Origin: Pseudomonas entomophila
Lineage (GTDB): Bacteria; Pseudomonadota; Gammaproteobacteria; Pseudomonadales; Pseudomonadaceae
Length of the DNA: 64,000 bases
Direction of reading: 5' to 3'
Assembly: GCF_013523165.1 (NCBI RefSeq)
Contig: NZ_JAAMQI010000001.1
Coordinates: 186,001-250,000 of the forward strand
This document shows, in pieces, positions 1 to 9,126 of this stretch. Under the pieces are notes generated by a model, which ran no database searches, was not told the origin of the DNA, and saw only the letters and a program-made list of their open reading frames with translations. Each line of letters begins with the position of its first letter. Positions within the stretch are counted from its first letter, which is position 1. The position numbers were made by a program, and so were the translations under genes.

Positions 1-1349
1 CGCCTCAGGTGGACGCCTTCGCCCGCCTCGAAAACCAGACGCGCGATTTCGCGTCCGTGGTCTTCCAGGCCGATCCTGCCGCCGTGAAGGTGTCGGACGC
101 GCAGATCAAGGCGCACTACGACCAGCACGCCAAGGAGTTCATGACGCCTGACCAGGTCGTGATCGACTACCTCGAGCTGAAGAAGTCCGCCTACTTCGAT
201 CAGGTCAAGGTCGATGAAGACCAGCTCAAGGCGGCGTACGAGAAGGAAATCGCCAACCTGGCCGAACAGCGCCATGCCGCGCACATCCTGATCGAGGTCA
301 ACGACAAGGTCAGCGACGAGCAGGCCAAGGCCCGTGCCGAAGAGATCGCCCAGCGTCTGCAGAAGGGCGAGGACTTCGCCGCCCTGGCCAAGGAATACTC
401 CCAGGATCCGGGCTCGGCCAGCAATGGGGGTGACCTGGGGCTCGCCGGCCCAGGGGTCTATGACCCTGCGTTCGAGGATGCCCTGTACAAGTTGTCGGAG
501 AACCAGGTCTCGGCCCCCGTGCGCACGAGCTTCGGTTATCACCTGATCAAGCTGTTGGGTGTCGAGGCGCCGGACGTACCGACCTTCGCCAGCCTGCGTG
601 ACAAGCTGACCCGTGACTTGAAGTCCCAGCAGGTCGAGCAGCGCTTCGTCGAAGCGACCAAGCAACTGGAGGACTCCGCGTTCGAGTCGTCCGATCTGGG
701 GCAGCCGGCTCAAGACCTGGGCCTGAAGGTCCAGACGTCCGCGCCGTTCGGCCGTGAAGGCGGCGAGGGCATCACCGCCAACCGCCAGGTCGTGCAAGCG
801 GCCTTCAGCGACGAAGTCCTGCAGGAAGGCAGCAACAGCAACGCCATCGAACTGGACCCGGAAACGGTCCTGGTGGTGCGGGTCAAGGAGCACCGCAAGC
901 CTGAACAGCTGCCGCTGGAGCAGGTCGCTGGCAACATCCGCGATCGTCTGGCCAAGGAGCAGGCAGTCGCCGATCTGAAGGCCAAGGCCGATACCCTGGT
1001 CAAGGGGCTGCGTGATGGCTCGATCAAGGCCGACGCGCCACTCGAAGGGCAGGCCTGGAAGGTACGTGAAGCGGTCACGCGTAACCAGGAAGGCATCGAC
1101 CCTGTCGAGCTGCAGGCGGTCTTCCGTCTGGCCAAGCCGCAGGACAAGGCGCAGGCGGTCTTCGACAGTGTCGTGCTCAACGACGGGCGCCTGGCTGTGC
1201 TGCAGCTCAAGGGTGTCAACGAAGGCGCTGCCCCGAACGAAGCCGAGAAGACGCAGATGCGTCGTATCCTGGCCTCACGTGCGGGTGAGCAGGACTTCGC
1301 GGCCTACCTCAAGCAGCTCGAAGCCAAGGCGGACATCAAGCGTTATTGA
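1..1349 (+). CDS. ppiD: Peptidyl-prolyl cis-trans isomerase PpiD, 5' end outside window
   Basis: This is the C-terminal part of an inner-membrane-anchored periplasmic folding factor of the PpiD/SurA type. The frame is open from the window edge, so the start, the N-terminal membrane anchor and the first chaperone segment lie upstream; about 448 residues are visible. The parvulin domain lies roughly 85-190 residues into the visible part, with the motifs RHAAHILI, the SASNGGDLG turn and FGYHLIKL typical of parvulins. A long helical, charge-rich C-terminal region follows, as in PpiD. The gene ends in KRY and is followed at once by a strong hairpin, so it is the last gene of its unit. Family assignment is firm; the choice of PpiD over another SurA-like protein rests on length and C-terminal architecture. 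Confidence 0.9.
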   Translation, partial: PQVDAFARLENQTRDFASVVFQADPAAVKVSDAQIKAHYDQHAKEFMTPDQVVIDYLELKKSAYFDQVKVDEDQLKAAYEKEIANLAEQRHAAHILIEVNDKVSDEQAKARAEEIAQRLQKGEDFAALAKEYSQDPGSASNGGDLGLAGPGVYDPAFEDALYKLSENQVSAPVRTSFGYHLIKLLGVEAPDVPTFASLRDKLTRDLKSQQVEQRFVEATKQLEDSAFESSDLGQPAQDLGLKVQTSAPFGREGGEGITANRQVVQAAFSDEVLQEGSNSNAIELDPETVLVVRVKEHRKPEQLPLEQVAGNIRDRLAKEQAVADLKAKADTLVKGLRDGSIKADAPLEGQAWKVREAVTRNQEGIDPVELQAVFRLAKPQDKAQAVFDSVVLNDGRLAVLQLKGVNEGAAPNEAEKTQMRRILASRAGEQDFAAYLKQLEAKADIKRY

Positions 1350-1364
1350 TACCGCGCTGTAATC

Positions 1365-1399
1365 GACTCAGGCCGCTCATGCGGCCTGAGTCGTTTCTG
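1365..1399 (+). terminator. Rho-independent terminator after ppiD
   Basis: A perfect 12-bp stem (GACTCAGGCCGC paired with its complement) closes on a TCAT loop and is followed by GTTTCTG. It begins 15 bases after the ppiD stop and lies just before the convergent patatin stop, so it may serve both strands, although the T-run is short. Confidence 0.75.
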
Positions 1400-1402
1400 C
1401 CG

Positions 1403-2434
1403 TCAGCGATGGGGCCGCTCGTAGGCATCCAGGCGGTCACGGGCGATCTGCCGACCCAGGGCGATCAGCTCCGGTGCCTTGTAGAACTCGAAGAAGCGAC
1501 AGACGCGCCGCGGCACGTCGATCACGACGTCCGGTGGATAGCCGGCCATCTTGTACTGGGCCAGCGAGGTTTGCATGACCTCGAAGCTCTGGTTGATCAG
1601 GTCCAGCAATGAGGCCGGCCCCACGGCATCGACGACGAACGACCCGGCGGCCGATTTGGGGACGCCCTGGGCGTCGCTGCTCGACGCTAATGTGGCGATC
1701 CGCCCTTCGGCCAGCCATGGATTGGTCACCCCCAGCCCTTCAGCGATGATCTCGCGCTCGATCTGGATCAACTGCTCGGCCGGCTTGCGTCGAAAGGGCA
1801 GGCGTGCGCCCAGCGACGTGACCAGGCTGTCGAAGCGTTGCCGGAACGCAGCCGGTCGCTCGATGACGGGCAATTGATAGGACGTGGGATGGGTGGCGTT
1901 CAGGTTGACGGCAATGATCAGGTCGCAGTGGCTCGACACCACGGGCACGATCGGCAAGGGGTTGAGGATGCCGCCATCGACCAGTACGCGGTTGCCCTGC
2001 ACGACCGGTGTGAACAGGCTGGGGATCGCCGCCGAAGCGCGCATGGCCTGGTGCAGGCATCCTTCCTGAAACCAGACCTCCTGCTGATGGGACAGGTCGG
2101 TGGCCACGGCCGTGTAGGGGATGCGCAGCCGTTCGATGTCGATCTCGCCGACGATCTTGCGAATCTGGCCGAACACCTTGTCCCCACGAATCGCGCCGAG
2201 ACGAAAGCTCACGTCCACCAGGCGCAGCACGTCCAGGTAATCCAGGCTCTCGATCCACTGCTTGTAGGCGTCCAGCTTGCCGGCCGCATAGATGCCGCCG
2301 ACGATGGCGCCCATCGAGCATCCGGCGATGCAGGCGATCTCGTAACCGCGCCGTTCGAGTTCTTCGATGACGCCGATGTGGGCATACCCTCGAGCGCCAC
2401 CAGAGCCCAATACCAGTGCTACACGTTTGCCCAT
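1403..2434 (-). CDS. Patatin-like phospholipase (RssA/NTE type)
   Basis: Predicted 343-residue serine acyl hydrolase of the patatin family, expected to cleave acyl esters of phospholipids or lysolipids. The oxyanion-hole motif GSGGARG is at residues 10-16, the nucleophile elbow GCSMG has Ser40, and the second member of the dyad is Asp153 in LVDGG. I chose the ATG at 2434 because GGGGGAG sits about seven bases upstream and the protein then begins directly with the patatin beta strand. A longer open frame runs on upstream, but that extension is antisense to the lipoprotein gene and does not look like protein. There is no signal peptide, so it is probably cytoplasmic. The substrate is unknown. 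Confidence 0.88.
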   Translation of the reverse strand: MGKRVALVLGSGGARGYAHIGVIEELERRGYEIACIAGCSMGAIVGGIYAAGKLDAYKQWIESLDYLDVLRLVDVSFRLGAIRGDKVFGQIRKIVGEIDIERLRIPYTAVATDLSHQQEVWFQEGCLHQAMRASAAIPSLFTPVVQGNRVLVDGGILNPLPIVPVVSSHCDLIIAVNLNATHPTSYQLPVIERPAAFRQRFDSLVTSLGARLPFRRKPAEQLIQIEREIIAEGLGVTNPWLAEGRIATLASSSDAQGVPKSAAGSFVVDAVGPASLLDLINQSFEVMQTSLAQYKMAGYPPDVVIDVPRRVCRFFEFYKAPELIALGRQIARDRLDAYERPHR

Positions 2435-2581
2435 GCTCGCTCCCCCATCGTTATCTTTTTGTGCACAATGCACCGCTGGTCGAGACGCTTCAATCCCGAT
2501 GTGTCCCAGCGCGTGGAAAAGGCACTTTCCCGGCCCGTGGCCGTCGAACAGCCATTCCCCCAGACACTTTGAGGACTGCCC

Positions 2582-2860
2582 ATGAAAGCCTGGATCTGCC
2601 TGCCGCTGCTGGCGTTGGCGCTGACCGGATGTGCCGGCAAGACGGCCTACCGCGACAGTTGCGCTACCCAGCTGGACGCTGCCTGGAAAGAGCTCGACAT
2701 TGCCAAGGCCGAAGGGCTGGCAGGCACGGTCAGCTACTCCAAGGCCCTGTCGTTGTTGACCGGGGCCAAGACCCAGCAACAGTTCGAAGCCTTCCAGGGC
2801 TGTTCGCGCAAGGCCGAAAAGGCGCGTTTCTACATCCGCGAGTCCCGTGCGGGACGTTGA
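2582..2860 (+). CDS. Small predicted lipoprotein
   Basis: A 92-residue protein with a lipoprotein signal: MKAW start, hydrophobic stretch and lipobox ALTGC, making Cys17 the lipidated residue. The mature part is about 75 residues, mostly helical and charged, with three further cysteines (near 25 and 74 and in the GCSRKAEK segment region), a pattern that recalls small envelope lipoproteins rather than enzymes. It lies 16 bases before the CHAD gene on the same strand, so the two are probably co-transcribed. I do not recognise a named family, and no function can be assigned. Confidence 0.75.
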   Translation: MKAWICLPLLALALTGCAGKTAYRDSCATQLDAAWKELDIAKAEGLAGTVSYSKALSLLTGAKTQQQFEAFQGCSRKAEKARFYIRESRAGR

Positions 2861-2875
2861 GTCCAGGAGAGTGCC

Positions 2876-3643
2876 ATGTCTGCGATGCTAGACCATGTAG
2901 TGGCCCGCGTGCTTGCCTTGCACGTGCGCCTTCACGCCTGCCGGCAGCGCCTGCGCGCCGACACCGACCGTGAAGCCTTGCACGACCTGCGTACCAGCGT
3001 GCGGCGCCTGCGCAGCCTGTTGCGTCCGTTGCGCGGGTTGCCAGGCGTGCTGGAATTGGAAGACGCCGCCAAGGCGCTGGGCACGCTGACCACGCCGCTG
3101 CGTGATCGCGAAGTGCTGGGCGCAGAGCTCATCGAGCGCGGGCATTCGGCATCCGGGCAGCGTCGGCTGGAGGGCAGGGCGCGGACGTTCGCCAATGTGG
3201 CGGACAGTGCTCCGCTGACCCGGACGCTGTCGATTCTCGACGCCTTTCCAGGGTTCTTGCGTGCCGCAGACCGTGAAGGCGTGGTCAATGGCCTGCACCG
3301 CCGTGTGGACGAGCGCCTGCGCAAGCAATGGCGCAAGCTCGAGAAGGCGTTGCAGGACCCTGCCCACGATCGGCATCGTGTGCGCCTGTTGATCAAGCGG
3401 GTGCGTTATGCCGAGGAAGCCTACCCACAGCTTGATCACGCAGGCAGCACGCTACGGCGTCTGCTCAAGCAAGGGCAACAGGACCTGGGTGAGTGGCACG
3501 ATCGCGTGCAGTGGTTGCTTCAGGTGGGCCAGCAGGCAGACCTTGCGCCGCTGAAGGCTGACTGGGAGCAGGAGCTGGAGGCTGCGCAACAACGTGCCGA
3601 CAAGACCCTGGTTCGCTTGGGCAAGGCCTTGAAGAAGCGTTGA
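2876..3643 (+). CDS. CHAD domain protein
   Basis: A 255-residue helical protein with the conserved-histidine alpha-helical domain (CHAD). The N-terminal signature HDLRTSVRRLRSLLRPL carries the conserved His and Arg residues, and a second basic helix with KRVRYAEEAY follows near residues 175-190. CHAD domains bind inorganic polyphosphate in characterised cases and are often fused or linked to CYTH triphosphatases; here the protein is CHAD only and no CYTH gene is adjacent. Start at 2876 is supported by AGGAGAG seven bases upstream. Probable role: a polyphosphate-binding accessory protein, by family inference. Confidence 0.85.
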   Translation: MSAMLDHVVARVLALHVRLHACRQRLRADTDREALHDLRTSVRRLRSLLRPLRGLPGVLELEDAAKALGTLTTPLRDREVLGAELIERGHSASGQRRLEGRARTFANVADSAPLTRTLSILDAFPGFLRAADREGVVNGLHRRVDERLRKQWRKLEKALQDPAHDRHRVRLLIKRVRYAEEAYPQLDHAGSTLRRLLKQGQQDLGEWHDRVQWLLQVGQQADLAPLKADWEQELEAAQQRADKTLVRLGKALKKR

Positions 3644-3731
3644 TCACAGCCTGCGATCACCCTGGCTGGCGCATCGGGAGAAGGGCCATCAGGCACTGTG
3701 CCGACGGCCGCGTCAGTCGAGCAGGGGGCGC

Positions 3732-3941
3732 TCATCGGCGGTTCAGGGCCCAGCCAGCGCCCAGGGTGATCGCACCCAGTGCCACCTGCGAAGCGTCCCC
3801 TCCCAGCAGGCCGCTGAACGCAAGCAGTGCACCGATCACGAACAGGGGCACGGCGATCTGATGGGGTGCAGGGCCGGTGGTCTCAGGCCGTGAGTCGAGA
3901 CGTGTGTTCCAGCCAGCAAGTTCGAGCAGTCGTTTGGTCAT
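3732..3941 (-). CDS. Small hydrophobic protein, probable membrane
   Basis: A 69-residue protein with a polar N-terminus and two hydrophobic stretches (about residues 30-45 and 50-66, glycine- and alanine-rich), ending in LNRR. It probably spans or inserts in the inner membrane. GAGGA lies nine bases before the ATG. It stands alone between the convergent CHAD gene and the chemoreceptor gene; 75 bases separate it from the latter. I do not recognise a family. Confidence 0.6.
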   Translation of the reverse strand: MTKRLLELAGWNTRLDSRPETTGPAPHQIAVPLFVIGALLAFSGLLGGDASQVALGAITLGAGWALNRR

Positions 3942-4016
3942 GGGTCTATCCTCAAGGTCACCTGTTCAGCGTAGTGCGGCGCCTTGCGTCGAGCCAATCG
4001 AGCGTTGCTATGGCCA

Positions 4017-5495
4017 TCATAGGGTCAGGCGGCCGATCGCCTGGTGCAGCGTGCCGGCCAAGTCGGCCAGTTCCACGCTGTCGGTGGTCGAGGTGGTGGC
4101 CTGGCGCGTCGTGTCCTCGGTCACGTCGCGAATGCTGACCACCGCACGGTTCATTTCCTCTGCCGCCTGACTCTGCTGCACGGCAGCCACGGCGATCTGC
4201 GTGGTGTTCTCGCGCATCTGCGCCACGGCCCCGGCGATCTGGGTCAGGGCCGAACTGGCGTCCTGGGCCTGTCGTACGCAGTCGTCCGCCTTGAGCGAGC
4301 TTTCCTGCATGAACTCCACGGCATCGCGCGTGCCTGCCTGCAGGGTCGACACCATGCCGGTGATCTGGTCGGTCGAGGCCTGCACGCGCTTGGCCAGGTT
4401 GCGCACTTCGTCGGCCACCACGGCGAACCCACGCCCCAGGTCGCCGGCGCGCGCGGCCTCGATGGCGGCGTTGAGCGCCAGCAGGTTGGTCTGCTCGGCA
4501 ATGCTGTGGATGACGCTGACCACACCGTTGATCTTCTGGCTGTCGTCGGCCAGTCGACGAATCGTTTCGGCGGTCTGTTGGACGCCACTGGACAGGCCGG
4601 CAATCGCATCCTGGACACTGTCGACCACGGCCTTGCCGCTGACCGCCAGGGTGTCGGTGGACTGCGACAGGTCGCGCGTAGCCCCGGCATGCTCGGCTAT
4701 GTGGTGCACGGTCGCGGTCATCTGGTTGATGGCGGTGGCCGCCTGGTCGGTCTCACCCTGTTGCCCCAGCATGCCTCGACGAACCTCCACCATGCCGTCC
4801 GCAAGCCGTCTGGCGTTGGCATCCAGTTCGCGCGCGGTGTGCGCGACGGTGCCGACCACCTGGTGATAGCTCGCCTGCATGGCATTGAACGCGGCGGCCA
4901 TCTGCCCGACTTCGTCACCCCCCGCCAAGGGCACGCGTGCACTCAGGTCGCCCGTGTGCTGCGCCTGCAGCATGACCGCCTTGAGTGTGTCGAGTCGCCC
5001 GAGCAGAAAGCGGATCAGCAGTTGCGAGGCCGCCAGCATGGCCAGCATCAGCAGTGTCACGCACAGCGCATACTGCCCGGCGCGGGCCACCAGCAGCTGG
5101 CGCAGGCTCGGTACGTTCGCGAGCCACGCTTGGCAGCGCTCGTCCTGGCACGTCACGTAGGCGCCGACGCGCGGATCATCGCCCAGCATCCAGGCGCTGG
5201 GCAGCGTGATCCAGCCTGGCGCGGCCTCTGACGGCGCCAGCGAATGCCCGGCCAACGTCAGCGACTCGCCCTTCGTCCAGGTGACGTGATCGGGCTGTTC
5301 GGGCAGCGGCTGGCCACCAGGCCATGCGTTCGCCAGGTCGGCATGCGCACGAAGGGCCTGGCGCAGCGATTCGATACGGCCTTGCTGTTCGGTGTGCAGG
5401 GCGAACAGCACCAGCAGCAGCGTGGTGAAGAACGCTACCGCATTGACGGCCCAGAATTTGTATTTCAAGGACAGGTTGTCGAGCCGGGCACGCAT
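4017..5495 (-). CDS. Methyl-accepting chemotaxis protein
   Basis: A 492-residue transmembrane chemoreceptor. TM1 is at about 16-34, a short periplasmic sensor of about 105 residues follows, TM2 is at about 142-163, then a HAMP domain (to about 215) and a long coiled-coil signalling domain. The highly conserved hairpin tip ([18 protein letters not shown]) that contacts CheA and CheW is present. The periplasmic domain is too small for a double-Cache fold and carries two cysteines, Cys116 and Cys121, five residues apart. No chemotaxis genes are adjacent, so it is an orphan receptor. The ligand is unknown. Confidence 0.93.
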   Translation of the reverse strand: MRARLDNLSLKYKFWAVNAVAFFTTLLLVLFALHTEQQGRIESLRQALRAHADLANAWPGGQPLPEQPDHVTWTKGESLTLAGHSLAPSEAAPGWITLPSAWMLGDDPRVGAYVTCQDERCQAWLANVPSLRQLLVARAGQYALCVTLLMLAMLAASQLLIRFLLGRLDTLKAVMLQAQHTGDLSARVPLAGGDEVGQMAAAFNAMQASYHQVVGTVAHTARELDANARRLADGMVEVRRGMLGQQGETDQAATAINQMTATVHHIAEHAGATRDLSQSTDTLAVSGKAVVDSVQDAIAGLSSGVQQTAETIRRLADDSQKINGVVSVIHSIAEQTNLLALNAAIEAARAGDLGRGFAVVADEVRNLAKRVQASTDQITGMVSTLQAGTRDAVEFMQESSLKADDCVRQAQDASSALTQIAGAVAQMRENTTQIAVAAVQQSQAAEEMNRAVVSIRDVTEDTTRQATTSTTDSVELADLAGTLHQAIGRLTL

Positions 5496-5580
5496 GGCAG
5501 GGGTCTCTGAAGGGGCGACAAGAGTATTGGCAAGGTGCCATCATCCTGCCCGAGCCCTGTGCCGGGTACGTTGATCTGCG

Positions 5581-6387
5581 TCAATCGATGGCAGGCAACG
5601 AAAAGAACGCACGAGCACACGCGGTGCTCTGTCGGGCCAGTTGGGCAGGGGATTCGCCCCGATGACGAGCCACTTCGTTGAGCACTTCGGGCAGGAACGC
5701 CGGCTCGTTGCGCCCGTGCTTGGGCTTGGGACGCAGGCTACGCGGCAGCAGGTAGGGCGCATCGCTCTCGAGCATCAGTCGATCCTGAGGAATGCTGCTC
5801 ACCAACGGGTGCAGGTGGGTGCCGCGGCGCTCGTCGCAGATCCAGCCCGTGATGCCGATGTGCAGGTCGAGGTCCAGGTAGGCGAACAGCGCCTCTCGCT
5901 CGCCCGTGAAGCAATGGACCACCGCGGCGGTGAGGTGGTCACGGTAGGGCTTGAGGATCGCCAGCAGGCGTTCGCTGGCCTCGCGCTCATGCAGGAAGAC
6001 CGGCAGGCCCCGTTCCACCGCCAGTGCCAGTTGAGCCTCGAAGGCCTGTTCCTGACGAGGCCGGGGCGAAAAATCGCGGTTGAAGTCCAGCCCGCATTCA
6101 CCGACAGCCTTGACCCGGTCCTGCTGTAACAACGCCCGCAGCTGACGTTCACTGTCGACGGTCCAGTCACCGGCCTCGTGAGGATGGACGCCCGCCGTGG
6201 CGAACAGCCGTTGGCCGGTTTCATCCCACCGTTGGCACACGTCCAGCGCCTGCTCACTGACCGGAAGGCTCGTGCCGGTCACCACCATCTGCACGACGCC
6301 AGCGTCCAGGGCGCGCTCGAGCACCTCGGCATGGCGGTCGTCGAAACTGCTGTGAGTAAGGTTGACGCCAATGTCGATCAATTGCAT
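5581..6387 (-). CDS. tatD: TatD-family metal-dependent DNase
   Basis: A 268-residue TIM-barrel hydrolase that resembles true TatD rather than the YcfH or YjjV branches: it opens with [10 protein letters not shown] in place of the usual HxH. Further TatD landmarks are [46 protein letters not shown] and [10 protein letters not shown], which together supply the metal-binding His, Glu and Asp residues. TatD enzymes are 3'-5' exonucleases on single-stranded DNA and RNA linked to repair. The gene is not beside tatABC here. It stands alone, 85 bases from the chemoreceptor start. Confidence 0.92.
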   Translation of the reverse strand: MQLIDIGVNLTHSSFDDRHAEVLERALDAGVVQMVVTGTSLPVSEQALDVCQRWDETGQRLFATAGVHPHEAGDWTVDSERQLRALLQQDRVKAVGECGLDFNRDFSPRPRQEQAFEAQLALAVERGLPVFLHEREASERLLAILKPYRDHLTAAVVHCFTGEREALFAYLDLDLHIGITGWICDERRGTHLHPLVSSIPQDRLMLESDAPYLLPRSLRPKPKHGRNEPAFLPEVLNEVARHRGESPAQLARQSTACARAFFSLPAID

Positions 6388-6606
6388 GAGTCCGGGCCTT
6401 TGAAGAAGAAAGAATGCGTACGCTGCAGCGCTAGGCTAAGCCGCAGGGCGGCCTGTCGACAACCGACGGACTGTCGCGTTGGCCGGTGGCACGAGACGCC
6501 AGGCGGCTGACCGTGTGTCGGGTAAGCTGTATGAGCGGGTGCAGATCGCCGAACTTGCTGGCATTGTCAGGGTCTCTTAGCCTTCATTCGACGACAATGC
6601 TCGCCT

Positions 6607-8046
6607 ATGCCCTGGAGTTCGTGCCGCTGGATCCGTGAGACACCTGCGCCTGCCCTGCGAGGCGGGCTGTTCGCCGTGCTCATGGCCTGGGCGGCGTTCC
6701 CGGCGCTGGCGCAGGTGAGCGGCCCCGTACAGCAAGTGGGGGCGACCCAGGCACGCGACCTGAGTCAGGTGCAGACGAGCAAGGTCTTGCGGGTGCTGGT
6801 CAACCAGAGCCGCAACAGCTCGGGCAAGGTCAAGGGTGAGCCCGTGGGTGTCGAGTACCACCGGCTCCGGGCGCTGGAGCACTACCTCAACGCACGTCAG
6901 CCGGCAGGCCATCCCGTTCATGTGAAAATCATCCCGCGTGCCAAGGAGCAGCTGCTGGCTGCCTTGAAGCGAGGCGAGGGCGATCTGGCCGCGCCGGGCG
7001 AACTGCTCGACCCTGCCCTGAGCCAGGGCCTTGCCGCGACGGTGCCCGTGGCGGACCGGGTGAGCCTGCAACTGGTCGGGCGCAAGGGCGGGCGCAGTTT
7101 CACGCGCCTGGATCAGCTGTCGGGCAAGACCGTCGCGTTGACGACCGGCAGTGCGGCAGGCCCCGTCCTGCAGGCGATCAACCAGGACCTTGCCAGGCGC
7201 AAGCGCGCGCCCATCAAGGTCGAATGGGTCGACCCGAGCCTGGCCGTGGAGGATGTACTGGAGATGGTCCAGGCCGGCATCTACCCTCGGACCATCGTCG
7301 AGCGACCCATCGCGCAGCGCTGGGCACGGGTGATGCCTCGCCTGCGCCTGAACGATCGGCTGAAGCTGGCGCCACCGCGTGCCATGCGCTGGTACGTGCG
7401 CCAGGATGCACCGGCCCTGCAAGCGGCGGTCGATGGTTTTCTCAAGCATTACCAGCCGCCCAAGAACCGGGACGCTCTGTTCGAGCGCCTGTACAAGCGC
7501 CAGTACCGGGTGCACGACCCGCTGGCCCAGCGACGTCGACTGGAGACGGTGCGTCCGGTGCTGCAAAAACACGCTGCCGCCCAGGACATGGACTGGCTGA
7601 ACCTGGCCGCGCTGGCGTTCAAGGAGTCGACCCTCAACCCCGCCGCGCAAGGCTCCGGCGGCGCCCATGGCCTGATGCAGATCACGCCGTCCGCCGCACG
7701 TCGGGTCGGCGTGCGCGACACCGCCACCGTGGATGGCAACGTCAAGGCCAGCGCACGCTACCTGGCCTTGCTGCGGCGAAAGTTCTTCTCCAGCAAGCAG
7801 CTCAACGAGCGCGAACGCATGGCCTTCACCCTGGCGGCCTACAACCTGGGCCCTGAGCGTGTCCAGGCCATGCGCGCCGAAGCACGCCGACGTGGACTCA
7901 ATGGCAACCAGTGGTTCTTCCAGACCGAGCGCATCGCCATGGAGCAGGTCGGCATGGGGCCGGTCAACTTCGTCAACAGCGTCAACAAGTACTACCTCGC
8001 CTTCAATCGCGAGCGCTCGTCGCTCGAACGCACCGTGCGTCGCTGA
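6607..8046 (+). CDS. MltF-like lytic murein transglycosylase
   Basis: A 479-residue exported peptidoglycan lyase with two modules. After a signal sequence (cleavage near ALAQ, residue about 37) comes a periplasmic solute-binding-like domain of about 230 residues (from LRVLVNQS), which in MltF acts as a regulatory sensor. The C-terminal third is an SLT domain with catalytic Glu in FKEST, followed by AHGLMQITP and the AAYNLGPERV motif. No lipobox is evident, unlike MltE or MltB. The ATG at 6607 is the first in frame; the signal peptide from there has an unusually long basic n-region, so an internal start near 6679 is possible. It resembles the second MltF copy seen in pseudomonads. Confidence 0.87.
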   Translation: MPWSSCRWIRETPAPALRGGLFAVLMAWAAFPALAQVSGPVQQVGATQARDLSQVQTSKVLRVLVNQSRNSSGKVKGEPVGVEYHRLRALEHYLNARQPAGHPVHVKIIPRAKEQLLAALKRGEGDLAAPGELLDPALSQGLAATVPVADRVSLQLVGRKGGRSFTRLDQLSGKTVALTTGSAAGPVLQAINQDLARRKRAPIKVEWVDPSLAVEDVLEMVQAGIYPRTIVERPIAQRWARVMPRLRLNDRLKLAPPRAMRWYVRQDAPALQAAVDGFLKHYQPPKNRDALFERLYKRQYRVHDPLAQRRRLETVRPVLQKHAAAQDMDWLNLAALAFKESTLNPAAQGSGGAHGLMQITPSAARRVGVRDTATVDGNVKASARYLALLRRKFFSSKQLNERERMAFTLAAYNLGPERVQAMRAEARRRGLNGNQWFFQTERIAMEQVGMGPVNFVNSVNKYYLAFNRERSSLERTVRR

Positions 8047-8219
8047 GTCAAGGCTTGTAAACCGCCGTCGGTCGCTCTAGCATAGCGATCGCGCCGATTT
8101 AAACAGCTACTTGCGGGGCGCGGGACACGCCACGTGCCAGTCCGAAATACCGCTAAAGCGCTGGTTCGGTGACGCCTCCCACCGCTGCCCAGCGAGATTG
8201 GCGAGGCGGAGAACCCATC

Positions 8220-8540
8220 ATGAGTCATTCATCCGGTTGCCCACGCACCAGCGTCTGCCTGAGCCCCCTGGCCAAGGCCTCTCCCACGCGCACCCCGCGT
8301 ATCCTGCTGGGCGGACATCATCAGCCTACCTTGCTGCGCCACCTCGACGGGCTGTCCCGGCGCAAGGGCCAGGCGCGGGCGTTTCTGATCCAGTTCGCCG
8401 AGGTCGGGCAGGACTTGTCCGACCATGCGGACGATCAGTTCGACCTGGCCGTGGTGCAGGCGCCGGTAGGCGGTGGGGCTGCCGAGGTCATCGGCCACTT
8501 GACCCGCATCGCGCGGCAAGGGCTGATCACCCGCGGTTGA
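8220..8540 (+). CDS. Hypothetical protein upstream of greB
   Basis: A 106-residue protein of unknown function. Its first 40 residues are rich in Ser, Thr and Pro and low in complexity; the rest (from GGHHQPTLL) looks like a small folded domain with the segments RAFLIQFAEVG and FDLAVVQAPVGGG. The ATG at 8220 is preferred because GGCGGAG lies six to twelve bases upstream; the 17 codons before it carry no such site. It is 28 bases from greB on the same strand, so the two are likely co-transcribed. No family recognised. Confidence 0.55.
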   Translation: MSHSSGCPRTSVCLSPLAKASPTRTPRILLGGHHQPTLLRHLDGLSRRKGQARAFLIQFAEVGQDLSDHADDQFDLAVVQAPVGGGAAEVIGHLTRIARQGLITRG

Positions 8541-8568
8541 ACATGGCCGCGACTGCAAGGAGCCACGT

Positions 8569-9045
8569 GTGAGCACCAACATCATCACCACTGCCGGCCA
8601 CCTGGCCCTCAAGCAGGAACTCGATCACCTGTGGCGCGTGTACCGCCCCGAGATCACGCAGAAAGTGGCCTGGGCCGCCTCGCTGGGCGATCGCAGCGAG
8701 AACGCCGACTACCAGTACAACAAGAAGCTGCTGCGCGAGATCGATCGCCGGGTGCGCTACCTGCGCAAGCGCCTGGAAGACGTCAAGGTGGTCGCCTATG
8801 CCCCTGAGCAGGAAGGCAAGGTCTACTTCGGCGCCTGGGTGGAGATCGAGAACGACGAGGGCCAGACCCTGACCTTTCGCGTCGTGGGCTATGACGAGAT
8901 CCATGGGCGCAACGACTACATCTCCATCGATTCACCCATGGCCCGGGCGTTGCTCAAGAAGGGCGTGGACGACGAGGTGGTGGTGCAGACCCCGACCGGT
9001 GAAGCGACCTGGTACGTCAACCGGATCTGGTACGACGCCCCTTGA
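8569..9045 (+). CDS. greB: Transcription elongation factor GreB
   Basis: A 158-residue transcript-cleavage factor that rescues backtracked RNA polymerase. The N-terminal coiled coil contains the tip motif GDRSENADYQYNKK with the acidic residues that place Mg2+ in the polymerase active site, and the C-terminal FKBP-like domain follows. Basic residues along the coiled coil (RRVRYLRKRLE) favour GreB over GreA. The start is GTG, with AAGGAG seven bases upstream. A long gap-free match to the GreB pattern and the normal length make the call firm. Confidence 0.95.
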   Translation: MSTNIITTAGHLALKQELDHLWRVYRPEITQKVAWAASLGDRSENADYQYNKKLLREIDRRVRYLRKRLEDVKVVAYAPEQEGKVYFGAWVEIENDEGQTLTFRVVGYDEIHGRNDYISIDSPMARALLKKGVDDEVVVQTPTGEATWYVNRIWYDAP

Positions 9046-9126
9046 GGCGACCGTGACTCAGGCTCTCGGTCGCTGAGGCCTGACCTGCGGCCGCACCGAG
9101 CGGCGCGCAGGGGGACGGGCAGCCCC

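Noticed and set aside
2459..2468. TTGTGCACAA palindrome between the divergent patatin and lipoprotein genes
   Set aside because: Only ten bases and no second copy; chance cannot be excluded.
2435..2779. N-terminal extension of the patatin gene at 1403-2434
   Set aside because: The extra residues are antisense to the lipoprotein gene and a good ribosome-binding site precedes 2434.
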